DNA of 44,399 nucleotides from Nguyenibacter vanlangensis (GTDB lineage: Bacteria > Pseudomonadota > Alphaproteobacteria > Acetobacterales > Acetobacteraceae), in the NCBI RefSeq assembly GCF_013376155.1, contig NZ_JABXXP010000004.1:1-44399 (forward strand), read 5' to 3'. Of the stretch, positions 1 to 7,327 are shown piece by piece; the first letter of the stretch is position 1, and every line of letters begins with the position of its first letter. Below the pieces are notes generated by a model. The model made no database searches. It had not been told where the DNA came from and worked only from the letters and a program-made list of their open reading frames with translations. The position numbers and the translations under genes were made by a program.

Positions 1-471
1 CGGGCCATGGCGCGCTGGCTCGGCTACGGCGTCAGCAGCGACGGCCACCACATGTCGACCCCAGACCCCGAGGCGCGCGGCGCAACTCGCGCCATGGTCG
101 AGGCCCTGCGCCACGCCGGGCTCGATCCCTCGGAGATTGATTACGTCAACCTGCATGGCACCGGCACGATCGCCAACGATGCAATGGAGGATCGGGCAGT
201 GCATGCCGTCTTCGGCGACGCCGTGCCCTGCGCGTCGACAAAGGGTTGGACCGGGCATACGCTGGGTGCCTCGGGCATCGTCGAGGCGCTATTCTCCGTG
301 CTGATGATGCGCGATGGGTTCCTGGCCGGATGTCTGGGGGTGGAGATTGTCGACCCCATGTTCCGCAGTCATGTCCTGACCGGCAATCGCGCCGCTACGC
401 CGCGCGCGATTATGAGCAACGCGTTCGGATTTGGCGGTACCAATTGCAGCCTCGTATTCGGAGCGGCGTGA
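1..471 (+). CDS. Beta-ketoacyl-ACP synthase, C-terminal part (5' end outside window)
   Basis: This is the C-terminal part of a KAS I/II-type condensing enzyme. The reading frame is open to the window edge, so the ATG at 7 is internal and not the start. The fragment holds the first active-site His motif (LHGTGT), the second (KGWTGHTLGASG) and the terminal glycine-rich NAFGFGGTN motif, all typical of thiolase-fold ketosynthases. The nucleophilic Cys must lie upstream of the window. The stop TGA overlaps the ATG of the next gene by one base, so the two are translationally coupled. Next to a chain-length-factor-like ketosynthase, a hotdog dehydratase and a ketoreductase, the likely role is chain elongation on an ACP in an aryl polyene or xanthomonadin-type pigment pathway. 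The ketosynthase assignment is firm; the exact pathway is inferred from context. Confidence 0.9.
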   Translation, partial: RAMARWLGYGVSSDGHHMSTPDPEARGATRAMVEALRHAGLDPSEIDYVNLHGTGTIANDAMEDRAVHAVFGDAVPCASTKGWTGHTLGASGIVEALFSVLMMRDGFLAGCLGVEIVDPMFRSHVLTGNRAATPRAIMSNAFGFGGTNCSLVFGAA

Positions 472-1265
472 TGCGGGTGGCGGTGCGCGGTGTGTCCGTC
501 TGGGGACCGGGATTGTCGGGTTGGGCGCAGGCGGCTCGGGTCTTGCGCGGCGAGGCCCCCTGGGTAGCCGCCCCGGTCCAGCCGCCACCACCCGCCAGCC
601 TGCCGGCCAACGAGCGCCGCCGCGCCGGTGCGGTAACTCGTCTCGCGCTGGCGCTGGCCGAAGATGCATGCACGCAGGCCGGACTTGCGCCAGCCGAGGT
701 GCGCGGCGTGTTTGCCAGTTCCAATGGCGACGGCGCGGTGCTCGACGATATCCTGCGCGCTTTGACCACGCCGGGGGGTGACGTGTCGCCTACGCGATTC
801 CACAATTCCGTCCACAACACCGCCGCAGGATACTGGACGATCGGCCATGCTTCGCTTGCCCCAGCGGTGGCGCTAGGCTGTTTCGACTGGTCGTTCGGGC
901 AGGGGCTGCTGAAGGCTGCGGCGGAATGCGTGGTCGAGGACGCCCCGGTGCTGCTGGTGGCCTATGACCTGCCCATCCCCGGGCCGATCGGCACTGCCCG
1001 CGTCACACGCGACGCATTCGGCTGCGCGCTGATGCTCGTCCCCGGTGGCACGCCCCGTGCAGGTGTCATGCTCGACCTCTCATATCAGGCGGGGCCGATC
1101 GGACCGGCAAAAGCCGGGGAGCAGCCGGGCAGCACCCTGATCGACGGCAATCCCGCGGCTTCATCGCTTCCTCTATTGGCTGCCATCGCGCGCCGTGAAA
1201 CGGGCGCGCGGCCGCCAGTACGGATACCCTGCCTGCCTGGCCATCTGACGATAGAGGTGACATGA
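471..1265 (+). CDS. Beta-ketoacyl synthase chain-length-factor-like protein
   Basis: The 264-aa product resembles the N-terminal ketosynthase-like domain found alone in aryl polyene and related type II clusters. It opens with VRGVSVWGPGLSGW and contains the segment RFHNSVHNTAAGYWTIG, seen in such chain-length-factor-like proteins. The Cys and two His residues of an active ketosynthase are not in canonical motifs, so a partner role to the upstream ketosynthase is more likely than independent catalysis. The start is the ATG at 471, which shares one base with the upstream stop. The stop overlaps the next ATG in an ATGA. The family call rests on motif memory and operon position. Confidence 0.75.
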   Translation: MRVAVRGVSVWGPGLSGWAQAARVLRGEAPWVAAPVQPPPPASLPANERRRAGAVTRLALALAEDACTQAGLAPAEVRGVFASSNGDGAVLDDILRALTTPGGDVSPTRFHNSVHNTAAGYWTIGHASLAPAVALGCFDWSFGQGLLKAAAECVVEDAPVLLVAYDLPIPGPIGTARVTRDAFGCALMLVPGGTPRAGVMLDLSYQAGPIGPAKAGEQPGSTLIDGNPAASSLPLLAAIARRETGARPPVRIPCLPGHLTIEVT

Positions 1266-1705
1266 TCGGGCGCGACGAAATTTTGCACTATATCCCACAT
1301 CAGGGGACAAGCTGTCTTATCGATTCCTGCACGCGCAGGACGGCGACGGCGTTGCGCGCCCATACCATGGCCCATCTGCGCTCCGACAACCCCCTGCGTT
1401 TCGGCGATAGGGTCGATCCGCTGGTGGGCGCCGAAATGGCGATGCAAGCTGCCGCGCTGCACGCGACACTTGCGGGTGACGGGCAGGTTCGGCGCGCTGC
1501 GGGCTATCTCGCGGCGTTGCGGGATCTCGAATTCCACTGCGACCGTCTCGATCGTTCCGAATACGGAGAGCTGAGCATCGACGTGGCGCGCGAACAGATG
1601 GACCCGGCGGGCATGATCTATGGCTTTGTCGTGCGCGCGCGCGATGATGAGCCTCTGGTATCGGGGCGCGGCATCGTGATGTTCCGCCCGGCCGCCGCCT
1701 CGTGA
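1262..1705 (+). CDS. Hotdog-fold 3-hydroxyacyl-ACP dehydratase-like protein (ApeP/FabZ-like)
   Basis: The 147-aa protein has the size of a single hotdog domain. It begins IGRDEILHYIPHQGTSCLID, matching the 'PHxxP/G…ID' entrance of FabA/FabZ-like and ApeP-type dehydratases, and has GAEMAMQAAALH as the likely central helix with the acidic residue. It would remove water from 3-hydroxyacyl-ACP to give the double bonds of a polyene. It overlaps the previous gene by 4 bp (ATGA), and its TGA overlaps the next start. The assignment depends on the hotdog-like pattern plus its place between a ketosynthase pair and a ketoreductase. Confidence 0.72.
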   Translation: MIGRDEILHYIPHQGTSCLIDSCTRRTATALRAHTMAHLRSDNPLRFGDRVDPLVGAEMAMQAAALHATLAGDGQVRRAAGYLAALRDLEFHCDRLDRSEYGELSIDVAREQMDPAGMIYGFVVRARDDEPLVSGRGIVMFRPAAAS

Positions 1706-2421
1706 TGAAGCGCGCGCTGGTTACGGGCGGTGCGAGCCCGATCGGTGCTGCGATTTGCCGCCGGCTGGCCGCGGACGGTCTGCATGTGATCGTGCATGCC
1801 AACCGCTCGATGCCGCAGGCTGAGCAGGTCGCCGCCGCGATTCGCGAAGGCGGCGGTTCTGCTGAGATATGGTGCTGTGATATCGCCGATGCGGCGGCAA
1901 CACGGGATGCGCTGGCCGCCCTGCTGGCCGGAGGCGTGCCGCAGGTCATCGTCCACAATGCCGGTACGCATGACGACGTGACGATGGCCGGCATGACTGA
2001 AGCGCAGTGGCGCGGCGTTCTCGCCGTCTCGCTCGATGGGTTTTTTAACGTCGTGCAGCCGCTGCTGCTGCCGATGACGCGCACGCGCTGGGGGCGGATC
2101 ATCGCTCTTTCGTCGGTCAGCGCGCGGCTCGGTAACCGGGGGCAGGTGAACTACGCCGCCGCCAAAGCGGGCCTTGAAGGGGCGGTGAGGTCGCTTGCGC
2201 GCGAGGTCGGCAGCCGGGGTATCACGGTCAACGCGATCGCGCCGGGCATCATCGACACGCCCGCGACAGTCGGGTTCACGGCCAACGATATTAGCGCGAT
2301 CGTGCCGGCCAAGCGGCTCGGCCGGCCGGATGAGGTTGCGGATCTGGTCGCGTTCGTGGCATCGGACCGGGCGGCCTATATCTCCGGCCAGACGATCGGG
2401 GTCAACGGAGGAATGGTGTGA
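1705..2421 (+). CDS. 3-oxoacyl-ACP reductase, FabG-like SDR
   Basis: A classical short-chain dehydrogenase/reductase of about 238 aa. It has the N-terminal nucleotide motif TGGASPIGAAI, the HNAG segment, a catalytic Ser in LSSVSARLGN and the YAAAK active-site Tyr/Lys pair. It ends with SGQTIGVNGGMV, typical of FabG. It should reduce 3-oxoacyl-ACP with NADPH in the same polyene pathway. Two starts are possible: GTG at 1702 (GTGA overlap with the dehydratase stop) or ATG at 1705. I prefer the ATG because MKRALVTGG is the usual N-terminus. Confidence 0.92.
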   Translation: MKRALVTGGASPIGAAICRRLAADGLHVIVHANRSMPQAEQVAAAIREGGGSAEIWCCDIADAAATRDALAALLAGGVPQVIVHNAGTHDDVTMAGMTEAQWRGVLAVSLDGFFNVVQPLLLPMTRTRWGRIIALSSVSARLGNRGQVNYAAAKAGLEGAVRSLAREVGSRGITVNAIAPGIIDTPATVGFTANDISAIVPAKRLGRPDEVADLVAFVASDRAAYISGQTIGVNGGMV

Positions 2422-3683
2422 GCATCGAGAAAAATCTCATGAAAACATGCGATGTTCTCGTCATTGGCGGCGGCCCGGCGGGCAGCACGGCGGCGACCCT
2501 TCTGGCGCGCGGGGGGCGGTCGGTCATCATGCTGGAGAAAGACCCGCATCCGCGCTTTCACATTGGTGAATCGTTGCTGCCATGCAACCTGCCGATCCTG
2601 CGCGATCTCGGTGTACTTGAAAAAGTTCAGGAGATCGGGGTCTTCAAACCCGGGGCGGAGTTCGTCTCCGACCAGGGGGAAGGGCGTGTTGCTTTTCCGT
2701 TCCGCTTTGCCATCGGCGCGAAGGACGATCACGCCTATCAGGTGCGGCGGTCCGAATTCGACGAAATCCTGTTCCGCAACGCGCAGGCCCATGGCGTTAC
2801 AACGCATGAAGGTCTGCGCGTCACGCAGGCTGAGTTCACGCCCGGGAAGCCGGCCCGCGTCACCGCCGTGGACAGCGAGAAGCAGGAGCATCATTTCGCG
2901 CCGCGCTTCGTGCTCGATGCTTCCGGGCGCGACGGGTTTCTCGCCCATCGCCTGCACACGCGCCACGCCGACAAGAATAACTCGACGGCGGCGATCTTCG
3001 CGCATTTCCGCGGCGTCCAACAGCGCGAGACGGAGATGGAGGGATATATCTCGATCCACCTGGTCGAGGATGGCTGGTTCTGGATGATCCCGCTGCGCGA
3101 CAATGTCATGAGCGTCGGCTTCGTGGGCAACCGGAACGCCTTTCAGTCCCAAAGCGGGCAGAAGACCGACCTGTTCTGGGTGAAGGCCGCGCAGAGCCCA
3201 AGCGTCTCCGCGCGATTGGCCTCCGCCGAACTGCTCGGTGACCTCACGACCACCGGGAATTATTCCTATTGCGCCGATCGCAACTGGGGGGAGGGATATT
3301 ACATGATCGGCGATGCCTATGCTTTCCTCGATCCTGTCTTTTCGTCGGGTGTGCTGCTCGCCACCCGGAGCGCCTATCGCGGCGCGCGCGTCGCCCGGGC
3401 ATGGTTGCGCGACCCCAAAGCCGGCCGTCGGGCGGCTACGCGTGAGGAACGGCGTACGCGCGCTGAAATGCGCCGAGTGTCGTGGATGATTTATGGCATC
3501 AACGATCCCGTTCAACGTATGCTGTTTCTCAATCCGAAGAACATCCTGCGGATGCGCGACGGTGTCATCGCCCTTCTGGCGGGGGATCTCACGGGACGCG
3601 TGCGGGTGCAGGCGCCCCTTGCGGCGTTCCGGACAGTGCTGGGCTTGATGCGTTGGCGTCACGCTCGGCGTCGAGTTGCGTAA
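2418..3683 (+). CDS. FAD-dependent oxidoreductase, halogenase/geranylgeranyl-reductase-like
   Basis: The 421-aa flavoprotein has the N-terminal dinucleotide-binding motif VLVIGGGPAGSTAA, then HIGESLLPCNLPIL, which is typical of flavin halogenase-like and GG-reductase-like monooxygenases. It continues with a C-terminal FAD motif, MIGDAYAFLDPVFSSG. It also has DGWFWMIPL, which resembles the WxWxIP motif of FAD-dependent halogenases. It could tailor the aryl polyene head group, but halogenation is not shown. The GTG start at 2418 is preceded by a good Shine-Dalgarno (GGAGGA, 2407-2412) and overlaps the FabG stop as GTGA. The 3' end overlaps the convergent lipoprotein gene by 95 bp. Confidence 0.82.
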   Translation: MSIEKNLMKTCDVLVIGGGPAGSTAATLLARGGRSVIMLEKDPHPRFHIGESLLPCNLPILRDLGVLEKVQEIGVFKPGAEFVSDQGEGRVAFPFRFAIGAKDDHAYQVRRSEFDEILFRNAQAHGVTTHEGLRVTQAEFTPGKPARVTAVDSEKQEHHFAPRFVLDASGRDGFLAHRLHTRHADKNNSTAAIFAHFRGVQQRETEMEGYISIHLVEDGWFWMIPLRDNVMSVGFVGNRNAFQSQSGQKTDLFWVKAAQSPSVSARLASAELLGDLTTTGNYSYCADRNWGEGYYMIGDAYAFLDPVFSSGVLLATRSAYRGARVARAWLRDPKAGRRAATREERRTRAEMRRVSWMIYGINDPVQRMLFLNPKNILRMRDGVIALLAGDLTGRVRVQAPLAAFRTVLGLMRWRHARRRVA

Positions 3684-4902
3684 GACCGGCCTCCACCAAT
3701 GCCTGTTCCCGGTCCAGCCACGCATAATATGCGTCATAGAAGGCCGCGAAATCCGCCGGCTCGCGCGCCAGCCACCACCCGCGGGGTTTCTTCTCTCCCT
3801 CGATCCGCTGGTAGAGCGCACGATACCACAACAGGTTCGCGCGCAGATCGTGATAGCGTGGCTGGTCGAGATAGCTGCGAAATGCCTTGTGATAATGGCC
3901 GAGAACCGGATCGTCATAGAAAATCAACGACAGGTTCGTGTTGTAGAGCGCATTGGGCGCGCGGACCGGATTGGAATCGAGAGTGACGCCCGGCTCACCC
4001 GGCAACCAGCCGTCACGCAACAGCGTCCGGCGCGTCAGCGGATCGCGATAGAGCGCGCGCAGGTCAGCGGGATTATGTTTGGCGATCCGGTCCAGAAGAT
4101 TGACGACCTCGTTCTTCGGCACGGGAAAACTGAAGGCCGCGGCGAGAACGAATTGGTCCACCGGCCAGTCGCGCCAGATGTCGGCGGCGGCGAGCGCGTT
4201 GTGCGTCAGGTGGTTGCAGTTGTCCTGAAACACATTGGTCTCGAACGTCCTCGGCCCATTACGATAAAGCGCGTTTCGGCTGTTGAGAAAATCGATCACG
4301 CGCTGCATCTGCGCCTGTGTCATCGGCACGCGGGTACAATACCGGGCGCGAGCATAGGACACGGCATAATCGGTGCCGATCGACACCTCGTATTTCCAGT
4401 CTTCGCGTGGCGTGCCCGTCGGACGATCGCGCACAGCCCAGTCACGAAAGGCAATTGCGCTATATAGGCCCCGGCGTTGCCCTTCAGCTTTCGTGGCCTG
4501 ATACGCCGCTGGTGTCAGGCCCTCGCCGGGACGCAAGATCCCGTCGAAAAAAAACGCGCGCCCCGGGATACCGACCCAGTTGGCGTTGACGAAATGCGCG
4601 TTCATGCTGATGCCCGTGCCATCCCCGCGACAGGCGCGCAGCACGGGGTAGGGAGAGCGTGTGTCCAGGCAGGCCCCCTGAAGATACATCACCGCATGTC
4701 CGCCCGGTCCGCCGGAGGTGTCGGCGCCATTGCCGGGATTCTTCGAAATCTGCGACACGGCACAGAGTTCGGCCCAGTCGGGGAACAACGCATCGTAGAC
4801 CGCCGAGGCACGTAGGGGGCCGGGGCGGTTGAAATCGGGCGGCACGCAGCCTCCGAAAACCGCCAGGGTAAGGATGAGAAAACTTTTTCTGCGAACACGC
4901 AC
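3589..4902 (-). CDS. Predicted lipoprotein of unknown function
   Basis: I chose the GTG at 4902, where translation gives a short basic N-terminus (RVRRKS), a hydrophobic stretch and a lipobox ending FGGC with Cys19. Starts further upstream would bury this signal. The mature protein, about 418 aa, carries NVFQDNCNHLTHNALAAADIW, a Cys/His/Asn-rich segment that recalls papain-like or Lnb-type periplasmic enzymes; I cannot confirm either. Several Trp/Tyr-rich segments follow, then a Pro/Ala-rich tail. The gene converges on the FAD oxidoreductase gene and overlaps its 3' end by 95 bp. An envelope role linked to the polyene pathway is possible but unproven. Confidence 0.7.
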   Translation of the reverse strand: MRVRRKSFLILTLAVFGGCVPPDFNRPGPLRASAVYDALFPDWAELCAVSQISKNPGNGADTSGGPGGHAVMYLQGACLDTRSPYPVLRACRGDGTGISMNAHFVNANWVGIPGRAFFFDGILRPGEGLTPAAYQATKAEGQRRGLYSAIAFRDWAVRDRPTGTPREDWKYEVSIGTDYAVSYARARYCTRVPMTQAQMQRVIDFLNSRNALYRNGPRTFETNVFQDNCNHLTHNALAAADIWRDWPVDQFVLAAAFSFPVPKNEVVNLLDRIAKHNPADLRALYRDPLTRRTLLRDGWLPGEPGVTLDSNPVRAPNALYNTNLSLIFYDDPVLGHYHKAFRSYLDQPRYHDLRANLLWYRALYQRIEGEKKPRGWWLAREPADFAAFYDAYYAWLDREQALVEAGLTQLDAERDANASSPALSGTPQGAPAPARVP

Positions 4903-5636
4903 GGCATGCCCCTGAGATAAATAAAACTGCGCCGCGCCTACTGTCTGAGTATGTCTGCCGGAGTGTGACGATGCGAAAGTACGCAAACCGCACGGCAGGT
5001 GTCGCATTGGAAACGTCGGAAAGCAAGAGTTCAATCGCATGATTTTGAAAGGTATCTTTGGATTGGATAGATTGAAAGAGACGTCATTGTGATCGGGCAT
5101 ACTGAAATGGCCCGGAAATGGGACCACAGGTTAAGTTGGAGATATCTGGTGCTGTCGTCAAACCCTGGGACTAAACACGACCTGCTGGTCGCCTGAACAG
5201 AGAGATTCAGGAGAGTCAGACCTTCCAACTTAAAATCAGCCACCACCGGTCATCAGGACAGGGTTTACTTCAAGCGGGAGTTACTGATCCGTCTACATCA
5301 AGTCGACCGGCTGGATTGGAGCCGAGCCTGCATGGACAGCGCGTCTATTGCAGCCAGGGGAAACGACCGGCTCGAACTCGACTGATCTCGGCGGGCATGG
5401 CATAAAGCACTATATTGTCACAGATCGACAGAGTGTTCCGCCGATTGTTCCGCCGATTGTTCTGCTGTCTTGGGCGGATGTCTACGACACATGATGCTTG
5501 AGTTTCTTCTGGATGCTTTGCCTCCAATTCAAGGGAGGAATGGACACCCATGCCGATGAGAAAATATGACAGAAGGTTACGTATTGTCTTGAATGGCCGT
5601 ATGTGTATGGTGGAATGAAATTGGGCTTGGAATTCG
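4903..5636. other. 734-bp gap without a convincing gene
   Basis: Only short ORFs without recognisable domains occur here. Base composition is visibly less GC-rich than in the polyene operon, which marks the transition into the defence locus. A 12-bp motif (GTTCCGCCGATT) is repeated in perfect tandem at 5435-5446 and 5447-5458, with a decayed third copy starting at 5459. The promoter of the ABC-3C operon should lie in the last 100 bp, but I see no strong -35/-10 pair. Confidence 0.5.
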
Positions 5637-6848
5637 ATGGCAGACGATAGGCGTCATGCAGCTGCGCCAGCAGCCCTTGGCTTTTATTATCAGTCGTTCT
5701 TTGCATTAAGGACGCTCGTCAGTTTGACCGGCGATGACGGTGCCGTCGCTATCGAGAGCGCGGATGACGTCGAGCTGAAAGGTAATGGGCAGTGTCTCCT
5801 CTTCCAGCTCAAACATTCGCTGAAAACTACCCCAACCGCGATGACCATTAGATCGAAAGGGCTTTGGCAGACACTCAAGGCTTGGATCGACGTTCTTCCG
5901 GGCCTGACACTATCGGAGACTCTGTTTCACCTTGTGACAGTAGCCCCCATCACCAGAGGGAACATTCTGGAGACTCTTGGGACGCCAGGAGCCGATCGAA
6001 AGCCGCTTGTCGCGGCACTTGTCCAGGAAGCAGAGCGCGTGGTGGCGGAGCGGGAGGCGGCAGCTCAGGCGAAGAAGCCGCTGCCGTACGCTGACCGGGC
6101 GGCAGGTTGCGAAGCCTTCCTGAAGCTGACGCCGGATGGCAGGCTGAATCTCATGCGTCAGACCCGAATCCAACCCGGGACCATGCCGATCGATCAGATG
6201 GAAGGTGCAATCGCGCAGATGCTCACGTTGATCAAGCCGGAAGATCGCGCAAGCGTAGCGCGGCGCCTAATCGAATGGTGGGATCGGCAGGTCGTATATT
6301 CTCTTTGCAAGAAAAGACCTCAATTCATTTCGCGCGGTGAACTACAAGAGTACATCACGGAACTTATCGGCGATATTGAGCATGACAGACTTGCTGCAGA
6401 TTTCGAGACAATAGCCCATCCAAGCGATTATCAGCCGGACGGTATGCTTACACGGCAGATCAACCTCGTCGATGGGAAAAGCCATGATCTTACCAAGGCT
6501 ATTCGTGAAGAATGGAGGGCTCGCCAGCAGCGCTCAAAATGGGTGAACGATCGACCGAATATGGCAGCTATAATTGCCACATATGACCACATTCTAAAGG
6601 AATATTGGTCTGATCGGCACGCGGAAATTGTCGAGTCATGCGAGGATCTGGAGGACGCGGAAAAGCGCAGCAAGGGCCTAGGGCTTTTGAGATGGGCGCA
6701 CAACGATGCGCCGACGACAGTCAGGCCAATCGTTCCTGGATTCGAAGCTCCATATTATGTTCGTGGTAGCTATCAGGTGCTGGCGATTGACCAAGAGGTG
6801 GGGTGGCACCCCGATTATGCGACACTTCTGGCCGATAAGTCGTCATGA
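5637..6848 (+). CDS. ABC-3C system effector with N-terminal nuclease-like domain
   Basis: The 403-aa product starts with PAALGFYYQSFFALRTL, then E40, D43/D44 and FQLKH (Q57, K59). A 'GFxYQ…E…DD…QxK' pattern is typical of restriction-endonuclease-like domains of the DUF4297/Cap4 kind found in conflict systems. The C-terminal two thirds has no motif I recognise and probably contacts the other two subunits. It is followed by the middle component (ATGA overlap) and a DUF3732-type ATPase, the exact three-part order described for ABC-three-component systems. By family knowledge, the ATPase senses a threat and the effector attacks nucleic acid. The trigger and target are unknown here. Confidence 0.8.
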   Translation: MADDRRHAAAPAALGFYYQSFFALRTLVSLTGDDGAVAIESADDVELKGNGQCLLFQLKHSLKTTPTAMTIRSKGLWQTLKAWIDVLPGLTLSETLFHLVTVAPITRGNILETLGTPGADRKPLVAALVQEAERVVAEREAAAQAKKPLPYADRAAGCEAFLKLTPDGRLNLMRQTRIQPGTMPIDQMEGAIAQMLTLIKPEDRASVARRLIEWWDRQVVYSLCKKRPQFISRGELQEYITELIGDIEHDRLAADFETIAHPSDYQPDGMLTRQINLVDGKSHDLTKAIREEWRARQQRSKWVNDRPNMAAIIATYDHILKEYWSDRHAEIVESCEDLEDAEKRSKGLGLLRWAHNDAPTTVRPIVPGFEAPYYVRGSYQVLAIDQEVGWHPDYATLLADKSS

Positions 6849-7327
6849 TCGCGTATGACCTCTATGCCGAGACGAATCCGGCGTTCGGCGCTTATTTGCT
6901 TGTCTCCTTCGTGCGCGGCTTTGCTGGGGCAAACGCTAAAGGTCCGGAATTGCCGGTTGCCTATTTGGCATTGCCACTCGCGATCTCAGGCGATCTTGAG
7001 TCTGCCTTTGACCATACAAACCGCAAGACCGGTCTCCAAGAATGGCTTGAACGCAGTCCGCAAATCCAGATCAACCTAGCTGAACGCTTAAACAATTCGA
7101 TGGATTTTGTGTCAGGGGCCGTCCGATTTGGTTGCTTTTCGCATACGGTACAGCTGACTAAGGGGGCTCGTCTCACCGTTGGTACACGTATGTTGAAGAA
7201 GGACCTGACCTTTGGTCTCTCGAGCGAGCTTGCGCAAGTGGTGCGCTACGCCGACCGTCTCGGCTACTGGTGTGCTACGGCCGGATCGACAAAGACAATC
7301 TATGATATGCTAGGACTCACCTCTTGA
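6845..7327 (+). CDS. ABC-3C system middle component
   Basis: The 160-aa protein matches the 'three component ABC system middle component' type. It starts with a hydrophobic MIAYDLYAETNPAFGAYLL, has the segment PVAYLALPLAISGDL, and near its C-terminus has a winged-helix-like stretch ending TAGSTKTIYDMLGL. These proteins are thought to bridge effector and ATPase. It overlaps the effector stop by 4 bp (ATGA) and its own stop overlaps the ATPase start (TTGA), so the three are made in a coupled ratio. No catalytic motif is visible. Confidence 0.8.
   Translation: MIAYDLYAETNPAFGAYLLVSFVRGFAGANAKGPELPVAYLALPLAISGDLESAFDHTNRKTGLQEWLERSPQIQINLAERLNNSMDFVSGAVRFGCFSHTVQLTKGARLTVGTRMLKKDLTFGLSSELAQVVRYADRLGYWCATAGSTKTIYDMLGLTS

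Noticed and set aside
3676-4467. 263-aa plus-strand ORF opposite the lipoprotein gene
   Set aside because: The minus-strand frame has a signal peptide, lipobox and protein-like composition; the plus frame has none.
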